NCBI RefSeq assembly: GCF_902806685.2
Contig: NC_048546.1
Location: forward strand, 1,984,001-2,048,000
From: Maniola hyperantus
Taxonomy: Eukaryota; Arthropoda; Insecta; Lepidoptera; Nymphalidae
Direction of reading: 5' to 3'
Length of the DNA stretch: 64,000 bases
Shown: positions 47,769 through 58,130 of the stretch, piece after piece
Layout: every line of letters begins with the position of its first letter
How positions within the stretch are numbered: position 1 is the stretch's first letter
Notes under the pieces: generated by a model
What the model saw: the letters and a program-made list of their open reading frames with translations, nothing else
What the model was told of the DNA's origin: nothing
Database searches by the model: none
Made by a program: the position numbers and the translations under genes

Positions 47769-48809
47769 TATAACTTAAGCTTCCCAGATAATAAACATAT
47801 CGTGCCGCAAAACTAATTTATGACTTTAAAAAATCAAAATTATCACCAAGTTTAAATGAGAAACGGTTATAGTAGGAAAGCATTAAAAATTTTCGCAGTA
47901 TTAAATGGTGTAAGTACGTTTATCACATTTCCGAGCATCACAAATTGTTCCGAGCGAGCGCGTCGGGAATAAATTTGAAGCGTCTGCGAGCTTCCAATTA
48001 CAGTGCGGTGTGAGTGGCGGCCGTTATCTCTTGCCTCCTAACTGGACGAGAAATATGACAATTTTTATGAAGTATCATAAGTGACACAAGTTTTTAAATA
48101 ATTATATCCAGGCATCGATATAAATGATGGATATTTTCAAGCGAACAAAATTTTTCACGGTTTTGGAACCAAATAAATCAGCGCCACCTCTTGATACTAA
48201 TAAACGACCCGTTTGAAATCCAGACGTCACTGAGGTTGCAGTGGTGCTAAAGCACCACTGAGTCGGTGCCATTTTGTTTGTTCAATATCCAGGCCTAAAA
48301 TAAAGTAATTTACGACCTAGAACTGCCTAAGTGTAAAAGAACGAGGCACAAGCCGAATCCTTTTTAAACTAAACGAGCCTGTTAATTGCTATTTCAGCCA
48401 AGACATAATTATATAGGTACAGTCAAAGACCAAAACTCGTTTAGCACCTTAATGATCATATTCACTTGCACTGCACGGCACGGTTGTGCGCACATCTATG
48501 TGTCGTGCTTCGAAAATGGTCATAAGTGTGACTGCTTTTTTATGCGGGATTCGCGGAATTGCTACTCCAATTCTGAGGCCGACCGTACTAGGTACTTTTC
48601 TTTCACTTGCCAGGAAAAATAAAAAATAATGAAAAAAACTTTTGAAACACATACAAATAAAACAATGAACACTTTTGCCAAGTAAATCTTCGGATGAACT
48701 AATAGGAGAGAGAGGGATTCCACACTAATTTCAAGAACAATAATTATTTATAATGTTAATTTCTAATAAGTATATTTAAAGGGTACCTAGTAGTAATGAT
48801 AAGTCGATG
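47769..48809. other. 1 kb without recognised repeats
   Basis: A 10-bp stem CAGTGGTGCT-aa-AGCACCACTG lies at 48239-48260. Frames at 48386-48622 (+) and 48449-48652 (-) overlap each other and show no known domain, though the plus frame has spaced Cys and His. Nothing firm. Confidence 0.3.
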
Positions 48810-48895
48810 ATGGACAGACAGACAGACTGACTGACAACAAAGTGATCCTATAAGGGTTCCTTATTCCTTTTGAGGTACGGAACCCTTAAAAGGAG
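48810..48895 (-). mobile_element. REP-A, 5'-end fragment
   Basis: GGACAGACAGACAGACTGAC, AAAGTGATCCTATAAGGGTT, TTTGAGGTACGGAACCC. Only the first 85 bases of the family. Confidence 0.7.
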
Positions 48896-49116
48896 TAGAG
48901 TACATATATAAGGAACTTACCACGAACATAAACTAAAACAAGACCTAAAAATTCAGCCGTCTGGTCCAGCAAGAAAAAAGTTTAGCACTAATTAGTTTTG
49001 TCAACAAAATACTTGTTTTTTACCCACCTCGTACAAGAGACCAGTTTAATTAAAATTACAGCTTTAACAAGAAACCTCGTTTTTGCTGTATACACTATTG
49101 TAAGGTGGTGACCTTT

Positions 49117-49507
49117 TTTAGGGTTCCGTATCTCAAAAGGAAAAACGGAACCCTTATAGGATCACTTTGTTGTTTGTCTGTCTGTCAAGTGTCAAGAAAC
49201 CTACAAGGTACTTCCCGTTGACCTAGAATCATGAAATTTGGCAGGTAGGTAGGTCTTATAGCAGACATTAAGGGAAAAATCTGAAAACCGTGAATTTGTG
49301 GTTACATCACCCAAAAAAATTTAATTGTGGTCATGAACTAATAATTAGTATTTTCAATTATCGAAGTAAAATAACTAGATCAAGTGGGGTATCATATGAA
49401 AAGCCTTTACCTGTGGATTCTAAAACAGATTTTATTTATTTTTATGAATCATAGTTTTTGATTTATCGTGCAAAAGGTGCGCGAGCCTCACTCGCACTTG
49501 GCCGGTT
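49117..49507 (+). mobile_element. REP-A, near-complete
   Basis: AGGGTTCCGTATCTCAAAAGG to GAGCCTCACTCGCACTTGGC. The GACTGTAGTACGGAACCC block is deleted (GCAAAAGGTGCGCGAG). Confidence 0.8.
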
Positions 49508-50509
49508 TTCTTGCATTCAAAAGACATTATAAATGTAAGTCAAAGTAAAAGTTTCTTAGCCTTAAGCCTTGAGTATGTCTGTAAATAGTTAAACCTTAGA
49601 ATAACAAGGTTAACGTTAACTTACCTTACAGACGTTGGCTTTAAAGTCTTTCTTGGGAAAAGCTCTTTTGTTCGTCGCGTAGTCATGAAATGAAACTGGA
49701 TTTAGACATAACGATACAAATAAAACTTAAGCAACAGCCACACTAGCGTATCACGAATGCGAGATGCGGGTCGCGATGCGGGAGCGTCCACGACGCGAAT
49801 CTATAAGTGCACACATAATGTTCTTGTGGCGTAGGTACTTGGTGTACATAGCGATGAGAAATATCCGCGCGGCTGGCGTCCCCGTTTCGTAGTCGCTTTG
49901 GTCGCGCAGGTATGGATGATGCTTTGCATTTTTTGTAGTAAGTACCTAATAAAAATCTGCGGTAAAGTGCATGTTCTGTCATTTTCTCAACACATATTAT
50001 ATCTTAGAAATGAATCGACTCATATATTTGTGATAAAACTTCACTTAGGTAAGTTCGTTTAGTCATCAATTATATCATCAGGTTTCATATAAATGCCAAA
50101 GACTATAAAAATACATATTACATAACGATTCCATTATAGAGAAATATGAAATTTCAACTGTATTAAATACAGCAAAAATAACGACAAAATATAATATGAC
50201 TGCACATTTTTTACAAAAGGGGTTGGAATAAAAAAATCACTGTATTTCGTTCGGCCATCATTCCAGCTTTCTGTGAACGCCATTAATATTCGAGCGGAAA
50301 GAATTTTAATCAAAATTTCATTTTATATTAAAAAGGAATATTATAAACGCGACGGAATCCCATTAAATGGCGCATAACTGACGTCAATGGTACTTTACTT
50401 GCATTCATCATTCATAATTCCACAAGGCACCAGTCAAAGCAAACATTTCTTGCCTTTTAAATATACCTACCTATGTTACATCGATACTAATATTATAAAT
50501 CCTCATGCC
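49508..50509. other. No firm feature; possible one-sided GC-rich MITE
   Basis: GCCACACTAGCGTATCACG and GCGAGATGCGGGTCGCGATG at 49738-49780, then CGGCTGGCGTCCCCG, resemble the GC-rich interiors of the TAA-flanked elements, but no matching right end is found. Confidence 0.3.
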
Positions 50510-50668
50510 TCAATAGCTCAACCGGTATAGGAGTGGACTGAAAACCGAAAGGTCGACGGTTCAAACCCCGCCCGTTGCACTATTGTCGTACCTACTCCTA
50601 GCACAAGCCTGACGCTTAATGGGAGAGGAAAGGGGAATATTAGTCATTTAACATGGCTAATATTCTTT
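50510..50668 (+). mobile_element. SINE-F copy
   Basis: GCCTCAATAGCTCAACCGG, box B GGTTCAAACCCC, CTCCTAGCACAAGCCTGACG, ending CATGGCTAATATTC and A-rich. Confidence 0.85.
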
Positions 50669-50689
50669 TAAAAAAAATATGCGAAAGTG

Positions 50690-50734
<45 letters not shown>

Positions 50735-50906
50735 GCTAGCCTTTCACGGCCCATCCGTTCAACCGATTTTGATGAAATTTGGTACAGCGATAGCTTGCAT
50801 CTCGGGGAAGGACATAGGCTACTTTCTGTCCCGGAAAATCAAAGAGTTCCCACGGGATTTTCCAAAAGCTAAATCCACGCAGACGAAGTCGCGGGCATAC
50901 ATACTT
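50669..50906 (+). mobile_element. REP-J, full-length with long (GTCT)n
   Basis: ATGCGAAAGTGTGTCTG, (GTCT)11 at 50690-50733, CATCCGTTCAACCGATTTTG, GAAATTTGGTACAGCG, CCGGAAAATCAAAGAGTTCC, GCAGACGAAGTCGCGGGC-ATAC. The repetitive LSVCLSVC open frames arise from the microsatellite. Confidence 0.85.
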
Positions 50907-50939
50907 TTGACCACTTAGTTTAAACTTATAAAAGTATGT

Positions 50940-51148
50940 TTGACTGTTTTTGTAGTTAAAAGTAATGTTAAATGGCCACTCGGGAGTCAATGCCGCGTCG
51001 TAGGCTGGGCATTGACCTGAGTTTTGCACGCTATACATTGCGGGTTTGAAAAATACTAAATCACTAAAATTACAAAATGAGGCTAATGTTTATTGGTATT
51101 GGATTTGCTTGGAAGTTTTGCTAGCGTTCTGGTTACACCCTGTATTAT
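50940..51148 (-). mobile_element. MITE-N, copy
   Basis: AATGGCCACTCGGGAGTC, CAATGCCGCGTCGTAGGC, ACGCTATACATTGCGGG, TTTTGCTAGCGTTCTGG, TTACACCCTGTAT. The left end is truncated. Confidence 0.7.
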
Positions 51149-51489
51149 ACTTTTGATCGTTTTTGTGCAGTCAAGGGTAGTTTTGACCGGACAAGAGAGA
51201 ACTGTAACATCTATAAATAGTTTAACGTTAACTAAGCCGTTGTAAGGAATGTCCGTAATACCAGCTTGGAAATTAAGCTAGCGAGTGTTTCTCGTGAGGA
51301 ACTCTTTGTCGTCGTAATGAAATAAAACTGCGCATTAGACATTGCGAGCTAAAGCGGGATAGAAGAGAGAAAAATCTGCTTTAAAGTAGTGAAAGAACAT
51401 TTAAATGTCTCCATATACTATAGTACTTACTGCCGTTATCATTTGAGGAGATTTTAAACTAACGATTAGTCTTCTTCTTTCTAAATGTA
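51149..51489. other. No recognised feature
   Basis: Nothing was recognised. Confidence 0.3.
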
Positions 51490-51603
51490 TAAAACGATAA
51501 GGTGACTGACTCAATGACTGACTGACTGACTGATCTATCAACGCACAGTTCAAATTAGCAGGCAGATAGCTATTATGACGTAGACATTCGCTAAGCACTA
51601 GGC
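51490..51603 (+). mobile_element. HEL-B, 5' part
   Basis: GTATAAAACGATAAGGTGAC, (GACT)n, CAACGCACAGTTCAAATTAG, ATAGCTATTATGACGTAG, then breaks after CGCTAAG. Confidence 0.65.
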
Positions 51604-51649
51604 ACACAAAACAGGTTGTAAGTAGGTATGCCTCTCTTATCGAGAGTTA

Positions 51650-51930
51650 CATTTTTCTTCCGTTTGCCGTGGAGACCCTGGGGCCATGGAGTCTCAGTGC
51701 TAAAAAAAATTACGAAACATTTCACCGCAATTAAAAGCCTCATCTGGTGACAGAAGGGCTGGCTCATTTTTTGGACAACGGATCAGCCTGGCTGTCTTGC
51801 GCGGAAATGCAGCCAGTTTCCGCGCTGGCTGCATTTCCACGTTCTTGGTACCATTCCACACGGGCATGATTTGTAGTAATAAGATAAGGCAGCTTTAAGT
51901 TTTATTGTAATATTTTCATTAAAAAAAAGG
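51650..51930 (+). pseudogene. LINE-F 3' end with a templated inverted insertion
   Basis: GTTTGCCGTGGAGACCCTGG to GTGACAGAAGGGCTGGC is the plus-strand form of 38960-39154; the trailer AGTTTTATTGTAATATTTTC and A-run follow. At 51801-51840 the sequence GCGGAAATGCAGCCAG is followed by its inverted copy CTGGCTGCATTTCC, absent from the 38960 copy. Confidence 0.65.
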
Positions 51931-52618
51931 TTGTAACTATAAAATGTCTTAATATAAAGAGTTGTTAACACGTTGTAAACAAAAAATAATGGATGTTGTT
52001 ATTTCAAGGAAAATTAATTGGAAAAACAACGCCGAGCTTTTTCAAACATTAAAACTTTGTAGTACTTACTTACTTGGATACATAAATAGATTCTCAAAGC
52101 AAAGTATAATCATGAAGAAATATCTCACGGGCGACCAACTGTGGCGTGTTTTATACCGTTTTATACCATTTTATACCGTTTTATTGAAACAAATGCGCGT
52201 CCAAGCTCTAAAAGACTAAAACTAGACACACAAGTACCTACCATAAGTGACTTTAGTTTAAAGCCTTGGTCAGATACAAAGACTCGCGTCGCTGCAATAG
52301 TTCCTAGTATTGCCAACTTAATAATTTCGATCCTACTAGATCTGGTGCAGATTTCTGGAGCGCTTGTAATTCGATCCTAGTGGCTAGTGTATAGTCTAGG
52401 GTGTACTAGTCTAGGATGTCTATTACACATCGAATAATTTCTATTTAGCTTCCGCATGAAAACGTACCTAGGTACCTACTTAAAACATTGGTCATACATA
52501 AATTATCGTACTTTATCTCTATATGGGCTAGCAGCATTGTGTCTTATTCATCCTGTCGCAGTCACTATCACGGTATAATTATTAGTATACTCGATCGACA
52601 ATTCAACAGCTAGATCTA
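51931..52618 (+). other. Open-frame-rich stretch of unknown origin
   Basis: Frames 51962-52219 and 52141-52380 overlap. Residues MDVVISRKINWKNNAELFQT, FSKQSIIMKKYLTGDQLWRV and, after a ATACCGTTTT direct repeat at 52152-52180, NARPSSKRLKLDTQVPTISD read like coding sequence rather than microsatellite. No domain is recognised. It may be a decayed transposon ORF. From 52400 on there is nothing. Confidence 0.25.
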
Positions 52619-52751
52619 ACAGCCGCACTCAGAATCACTTAATCGTTACTTAAAATTGAGTTAAACGAGACAGAGCTATGTCTCTCACATTAATCTGTCT
52701 CGTTTTTACTCAATCTTAAGTAACGATTTGCTACTCTGAGTGCGGCTGTTA
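52617..52751. mobile_element. 131-bp MITE with TA duplication, MITE-G core
   Basis: ACAGCCGCACTCAGA and TCTGAGTGCGGCTGT (52619-52749) are inverted ends flanked by TA. The centre GAGTTAAACGAGACAGAGC and TCTGTCTCGTTTTTACTC matches the core of MITE-G at 31704 and 33563. TA duplication fits Tc1/mariner-type mobilisation. Confidence 0.8.
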
Positions 52752-53396
52752 TTGTTTATAATATGACAGCACGATAGCTCATGCGATTTCAATGGAAGAG
52801 TAGCAGCTAATTTTGTTATTGCAAGATCACTATTAACGGAATTGTTGTTGTGGTTCAAGTGAGAACTACATGTTATGTATTATTTAGTTTCGCGTTGTGT
52901 TCGACCAAACCTTGAAAACTAGATCCCAAGTACCATAAGCGACTTGCGTAATTTACGACAGAGACTAACCACTGGGAACCAAAGTTATAACTTATAATAC
53001 GAGGGATGTGGACGGGTGTAAAGAATGGAGTTTTACAACAAAATAATACGGAGTCTGGTACTAGAGTCGGTGAACTAAACAAATACAACAACAAGAACAC
53101 TCTACATATTGTTGGTCTTAAGTATTGGGTAAGTATCAAGACTTTCAACACTTAAATGTACAAGGATTATTATTACCTCCTATATCAGTACACTTGCTAT
53201 AGATATTTTAATACGGACCAATTCAACTGGAACAAGTGGCGGATCGCTCTCGAGAGGGAATACGTCTCGTTCGTTAAAACTCTCGCCAATTCATTAAACT
53301 CCATGTGCACACTCTTGATGGTTTAGTCCTAGTGCACAGTGAGTCCGATACGAACTTGTGTCATATCTTTGTATTTTATTTTCATTCAGATGACAA
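52752..53396. other. No recognised feature
   Basis: A 92-codon minus-strand frame (52873-53151) has a hydrophobic start but no known motif. Confidence 0.3.
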
Positions 53397-54095
53397 GTTA
53401 GCCCTTGACTGCAATCTCTGGTGATAAGTAATGATGCAGTCTAAAGGTCTGTACATGCACCTAAGCTGCGCTGCGCGTCACTGCACGTCGCGGCACAGTG
53501 CGTCAAAATATTATTTCTATCATTTTGTATGGCGCATATCGCACTAGAGCGGCGCTGCACAGCGCTTTGCCGCGCGTCTGGGAGAATATTGTGAAGCGCA
53601 GCGAAGCGACGCGCGGTGCAGCGACGCTAGTGCGACATACCCAGCGGCGCGTCGCGTCGCTTCAGAATGCGTACGGCGCTCGGATAAGATACACGCGCAT
53701 CGAGTTAAGTATTTAATGTATTGGCGTGATAGACCTCAAAATAAATAACGTAGTTTTAATTTTTGGCGCATGACGGGCTCTTAAAAGTATATCCTCAAAA
53801 TTCCCAACCCCTAGGATGTCGGCTTCCACCCTTTCCCTCTTCAATGTCGCTCATCTTGCGACGTTGTTGTTCGTACGCGATCGGGCATAGAAGTGACGCG
53901 CAAGTGACGCGAGCAGCCGCGTACTGCAGCTGTAGTGCGGTAGGTACCGTGAGCGGCCTGAAGTGACGCTTTCTGTAGTCGGACTGAAGCGTCGCGCAGC
54001 GCAGCGCAACTGCATACAGACCTTAAGATGGAAGCGGGCTAACCTGGAAGGGCTATGGCAGTTTGAATTAAACCCAGACCCCTTTGGATTCGATT
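53397..54095 (-). mobile_element. SINE-H fragment interrupted by a TIR element
   Basis: ACAAGTTAGCCCTTGACTGC, AAGTAATGATGCAGTCTAA (left) and GGGCTAACCTGGAAGGGC, ACCCAGACCCCTTTGG (right) are contiguous in the full copy at 29741-30085 read in reverse. The 579-bp insertion with TAA duplication separates them. Confidence 0.85.
53442..54026. mobile_element. 579-bp GC-rich TIR element with TAA duplication (PIF/Harbinger-like)
   Basis: Ends AGGTCTGTACATGCA (53445) and TGCATACAGACCT (to 54023) are flanked by TAA at 53442-53444 and 54024-54026. The duplication is confirmed by the intact SINE sequence GCAGTCTAAGATG. The subterminal parts are rich in GCGCAGCG/CGCGTCGC words. The minus strand has a short frame MSDIEEGKGGSRHP near 53850-53810, too short to assign. 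Three-base TAA duplication points to PIF/Harbinger. Confidence 0.85.
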
Positions 54096-54520
54096 TTTTT
54101 CTCTGTAAGTTAGTACTGAGTTTAATTTCTCGTTTTCTTCACTGTAGTTAAAACAATAAAAGAATGGTTCGTTTATCAATTAACGTTAAAATAAGGACTA
54201 AAATCGTACTTTTGACATGAAATTTGACACTAAAGCTAAAACGACGCATGAGGAGTTAAATTTACTTAACAAGTCGAACTAATAAAAATCCTTATCGTAC
54301 GACGCAAAGTGGATAAGATACCTAACAGAATAACTCTCTTGATGACTATACGAATGTTTTCAACATTTAATGCCACACTTTGCGTTCAAGTTTTATACGC
54401 ACGTATAAAGTAAACGTAAAGGGAATACAGGTGTTCTTAATCTTCATCTTAAAGGACTTGTTGTTTTACATAATATTTTAAATTACCATTTTGTTGTGCT
54501 CTCATAATTTAGTATATATC
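54096..54520. other. No recognised feature
   Basis: AT-rich; nothing recognised. Confidence 0.3.
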
Positions 54521-54952
54521 CCAAAACTAACTTACTCACCTCGAAACTAGCTCACCCACCTCGAAACTAGCTCACCCAACTCAAAACTACCTCACCCACC
54601 TCGAAACTACCTCACCCACCTGGAAACTAGCTCACCCACCTCGAAACTAGCTCACCAACCTCGAAACTGGCTTATCCACCTCGAAACTGGCTTATCCACC
54701 TGGAAACTAGCTCATCCACCTTGAAACTGGCTTATCCACCTGGAAACTAGATCACCCACTTCTAAACTGACTTATCCACCTGGAAACTGGCTCACCCACC
54801 TCGAAACTACCTCACCCACCTGGAAACTAGCTCACCCATCTCGAAACTAGCTCACCCACCTGGAAACCACCTCACCCACCTGGAAACTAGCTCACCCACC
54901 TCGAAATTAGCTCACCCACCTTGAAACTACCTCATCCACCTCGAAACTAGCT
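54521..54952. repeat. 20-bp minisatellite, about 21 units
   Basis: The unit CTCACCCACCTCGAAACTAG varies at a few positions: CTCGAA/CTGGAA, CTAG/CTAC/CTGG, CACCCA/TATCCA. Variants are interspersed, some in pairs, suggesting unequal exchange. There is no unique spacer between units, so it is not a CRISPR-like array. It ends exactly where a LINE fragment starts. Confidence 0.95.
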
Positions 54953-55192
54953 GGGCAGGGCACATAGTTCGTAAAACCGATAGACGTTGAGGTCCCAAAG
55001 TGCTGGAATGGCGACCTCGCACCGGAAGATGCAGTATTGGAACTTGGAAGACCCCCCACTAGGTGGACGGACCACATCAGACGAGTCGCAAGGAGCCGCT
55101 GGATTCAGGCGGCGCAAGACCATGGCGTGTGGTAGTCCCTACAAGAGACCTCTGTCCAGCAGTGGACGTCTATCGGTTGATGATGATGATAA
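54953..55192 (+). pseudogene. LINE-Q 3' end, copy 4, fused to the minisatellite
   Basis: WAGHIVRKTDRR, stop, GPKVLEWRPRTGR, then after a frameshift in a C-run TRWTDHIRRVARSRWIQAAQ, DHGVW, stop, SLQETSVQQWTSIG and a (GAT)n tail. The truncation point coincides with the last minisatellite unit (CTAGC|TGGGCAGG). Confidence 0.75.
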
Positions 55193-55735
55193 ATATAATC
55201 ATTTATGTGACGTGACTGCTGAGTTTCCAAATAACAAAATTTAAATTAGACAGTGACAAAGAATGTCACAAGTCGATAGCGTAATGCTTTGTGACAGTTC
55301 GCATTACACTTGATATTTGCGAGCAACTGTCTGGAAATCATCCTAATGGCATGAGCCTTTTCACCACAGTGTACACAAGGCAACAAACTCAATATGATCC
55401 CTATGATAAATAGTATAAAGGCGATATTAGAGTAATAGAGAGGGTATGCTGCCCGCCGTACACATGCCAATCATAATTTTGTGAGCCGTTATATAAATTG
55501 AAATTGGTATATAACGCGGCAAATTATTATGCAATCTTTGTCGCGTATACATTTGAATAATAGAATTATGGTTTTCAAATTTTATAAATCAAAGGCTTTG
55601 ACTTGACTATTATTATATTATTTTCTATTTGATAGATCAGGTTTAGTGTCGCACGATTCGATTCGATTTTTATTGACATTTTGTGTTCGATTTTTGAATT
55701 ATTATTAAGCATGGTACGGTTAACGTTTTTGCGCT
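55193..55735. other. No recognised feature
   Basis: The minus-strand frame 55246-55470 (74 codons, hydrophobic with several Cys) shows no family signature. Confidence 0.3.
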
Positions 55736-55736
55736 A

Positions 55737-55959
55737 TCTTAATATATAAAAGGAAAAGGTGACTGACTGACTGACTGGTCTACCAACGCACAGCTCAGAC
55801 TACTGGACGGATCGGGCTGAAATTTTGCATGCAAATAGCTATTATGACGTAGGCATCCGCTAAGAAAGGGTTTTTGAAAATTCAACCCCTAAGGGGGTGA
55901 AATAGGGGTTTGAAATTTGTGTGGTCCGTGTGGTGGACGAAGTCGCGAGCATAAGCTAG
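55737..55959 (+). mobile_element. HEL-B copy
   Basis: A|TCTTAATATATAAAAGG, (GACT)n, GGATCGGGCTGAAATTTTGC, GGTGAAATAGGGGTTTG. A small duplication GTGTGGTGG lies before GACGAAGTCGCGAGC, and it ends CTAG|T. Confidence 0.85.
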
Positions 55960-56088
55960 TTACTTAATAAGTATAATAAACCTATATCACCTCTACCATT
56001 GGCCTTATTACTCCGGCTTCATTATAATGTTTTAAAATAGGTTTCCAAGTTATCAAAGACAAAAACAAAAGTTATTAAAAACGTGGGG
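55960..56088. other. No recognised feature
   Basis: Nothing was recognised. Confidence 0.25.
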
Positions 56089-56170
56089 TTGGATGCGGGT
56101 TGCGGGAGGGTGACAGCGACGTTGAATTTCTTGATTCTTACGTCAACTGTCACGCTCCCGCAACCCATAC
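56089..56170. mobile_element. 80-bp foldback
   Basis: GGATGCGGGTTGCGGGAGGG-TGACAG on the left and CTGTCA-CGCTCCCGCAACCC on the right are inverted, with ACGT words inward. Probably a very short MITE. Confidence 0.6.
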
Positions 56171-56265
56171 CTGTAGTCGCTGGTCGTTTTTCCCTGTGTT
56201 GGGGACAATACGCAGATAAACTCTGGTAAGATAAGGTCTGGCCCTCGCGGGCTCTTAGTCGAGTA
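56165..56265. mobile_element. MITE-O arm
   Basis: GTGTTGGGGACAATACGCAG, then TAAGGTCTGGCCCTCGCGGG. One arm of the foldback family described at 59925. Confidence 0.6.
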
Positions 56266-56604
56266 TACCTAAGTATAAAAGTATTTTTGACATTGGTACG
56301 CGTAGGTATTCATTTACAGCGATGAAACTTGGAAGTGAGTGAGAGAGGAATTTGTGTTCACATCTGGAAATTTCTAAAGAGGTAAAACTCGTAAGCACAT
56401 ACAAAACAACAAAAACACCCATTTTCCCTAATTCGCAAGACCGTGTGTATTCCAGGAGGGATATTATTAATGACGCAAATTGGTATTTAACTTCATTCAT
56501 TATAAAACTTTGTTGTGAAGTTGGGTGCGCAAAATGGAGCCGATTTAAACTCGCCATTAAATGAATCGACTAAGTTTTACACGGGTCGATTGTGATTTGC
56601 TAAT
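56266..56604. other. No recognised feature
   Basis: The 100-codon minus frame (56255-56557) and the plus frame opposite it have no known motif. Confidence 0.3.
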
Positions 56605-56850
56605 CGGGGTCTATCTAAATCTAAATTAGCCTGTACTGTCCCACGACTGGGCAAGACACGACTTTATACTTTGACGTAAGATTTTTTACACCTTTATTAC
56701 CTGTTATCTCCCAAAGCCACCATGATTCAAACAAACATCCGAATAAACGTTCCTCCCAGTGTTGGGGACAATACGCAGAGCAACTTTCAGCTTTTATAAA
56801 ATAAGGAACGTCTGGCATGCGCTGACTCTCTCTCAACGATAGGTACAGAT
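56605..56850. mobile_element. MITE-O copy
   Basis: GTACTGTCCCACGACTGGGC, TTTTTACACCTTTATTACC, TGTTATCTCCCAAAGCCACC, GTGTTGGGGACAATACGCAG, CTTTCAGCTTTTATAAAAT, GTCTGGCATGCGCTGAC. It gives the uninterrupted form for the SINE insertion at 60128. Confidence 0.65.
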
Positions 56851-57059
56851 AATAATAGAATATTTAAATTTATGAATTATGTAGAGTGCCTAGGAGTTGT
56901 ATACAATGCCTAGGAAATGTATGAAGTGGTCAATGATAGATTGAATACTTTGCCAAAACAAGTCCGATATTTCACAGAATGACTAGGTATTCTATAGAAC
57001 CACTGAGTTATAAGTACAATAATTAGTATAATATACATTTCCGGTAACAGTATACAATA
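56851..57059. other. No recognised feature
   Basis: A short internal repeat GTGCCTAGGAGTTGTATAC / TGCCTAGGAAATGTAT lies near 56887. Confidence 0.3.
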
Positions 57060-57250
57060 ATACGCAATCTGAATAAATGATTTGAGTTAGAGTTTGAAAT
57101 CGAAGGGATGTCGTCGCTCAGTCGTGGGACAGTACAGACTAATTAAGATTTAGTTAGATCCCGATTAGCCCGGTATTTCATGGAATGACTAGGAATAAAA
57201 TAAGGTAGGTCTGGCATGCGCTGGCTCTTAGGCCATTAGTTCGTAGATTG
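57060..57250. mobile_element. MITE-O fragment
   Basis: CAGTCGTGGGACAGTACAG and AGATCCCGATTAGCCC, then AAATAAGGTAGGTCTGGC, CATGCGCTGGCTCTTAG. The middle is missing. Confidence 0.55.
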
Positions 57251-57527
57251 TGGGTGCTTTTAAACCAGTACAGTAATTTACTGTACGTGCTTAGTGTAGG
57301 GGAATCAGTGGGTAAATAATAATACCTTGGCGTTAAAATCAATAGCGCCGGTTGAAGCCTGAGTGGTTTCTGTTTACGCTGTGCGTAGATAAACACAAAC
57401 ATTTAGATAAATGTCACTTCGCGGCTTGGCCTTTCAATAATAAATGAGTGTAAGTACTTACGCACCAATTTTGACTGGTTTTAGGGTTTTAGTGAAGAAT
57501 GTTTTAGCGTTTAAACTATAACTGGCT
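57251..57527. other. No recognised feature
   Basis: Nothing was recognised. Confidence 0.3.
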
Positions 57528-57591
57528 GATGCTCGCAACTTCGTCCGCGTGGACTACACAAATTTCAAACCCCTATTTAACCCCCTTTGAA
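57528..57591 (-). mobile_element. HEL-B, 3'-end fragment
   Basis: GCTGATGCTCGCAACTTCG, TCCGCGTGGACTACAC, AAACCCCTATTTAACCCCC. Confidence 0.65.
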
Positions 57592-58130
57592 TTGTTGGCA
57601 GTTGGCACTAAAACAGAGAAGAACCAGCACGAATCTCGGCGTTTTCTCTTTACGAAGATTTTATTCATAGTACAACGACTCTGCACGGCTAGTTAATACA
57701 AGTTAATACTTCAAAGATAAGCGTAGTCCTGGGTTTCAGCTGCCGCCCCCCCTGCTCCCTCCCTCCCCATTTGTTTGACTCGTTGGCATTGGAACCGAGA
57801 AGAACCAGCAAGAAACTCGGCGTTTGCTCTTTACAAATATTTAATTTACAATACAATGAATATATCTACAATAATTTACAATACAAGCTCGATATAATCA
57901 TTTTTTCCATGGCTTTTCTATCTGTACTAGAAGTTTAAGTCCGTATTTATATTTAATAATAAAAGGAGGAAAAAGAAAAAAATTGCAAGAAACTCCAGCA
58001 CGTTTTGTTAAATTAAAGTTAATTCTTCAAAGATAGGCACCATCCTATCTGCCGGTTTCCGCTGCCTCCTCCCCCCCCCCTCTCCCCCGCCCCCCGGTAA
58101 CCCTAATATTTCAATTTGTTTGACTCGTTG
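57592..58130 (-). mobile_element. Three tandem pieces of one LINE tail, with C-rich stretches
   Basis: GAGAAGAACCAGCACGAATC (57614), GAGAAGAACCAGCAAGAAAC (57797) and a weaker AATTGCAAGAAACTCCAGC (57981) each begin a similar block containing TTCAAAGATA(A/G)GC and a C-rich run (TGCCGCCCCCCCTGC; 58069-58095). GACTCGTTGGCA precedes the second and follows the third. It looks like a local duplication of a tail relic. Confidence 0.5.

Noticed and set aside
48239..48270. AGCACCACTGAGTCGGTGCC resembles the end of a Cas9 guide-RNA scaffold
   Set aside because: The match is limited to one short stem, with no repeat, cas gene or vector sequence nearby; coincidence is the simplest reading.
50679..50918. 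LSVCLSVCLSVC Cys-rich peptide frames (also at 43578)
   Set aside because: They are translations of (GTCT)n microsatellites in REP-J-type repeats.
53800..53860. MSDIEEGKGGSRHP as the start of a Harbinger transposase or Myb-like protein
   Set aside because: Only about 14 residues before loss of frame; too short to support.
54521..54952. CRISPR-like array
   Set aside because: Units are contiguous 20-mers without unique spacers in a eukaryotic context; it is a minisatellite.
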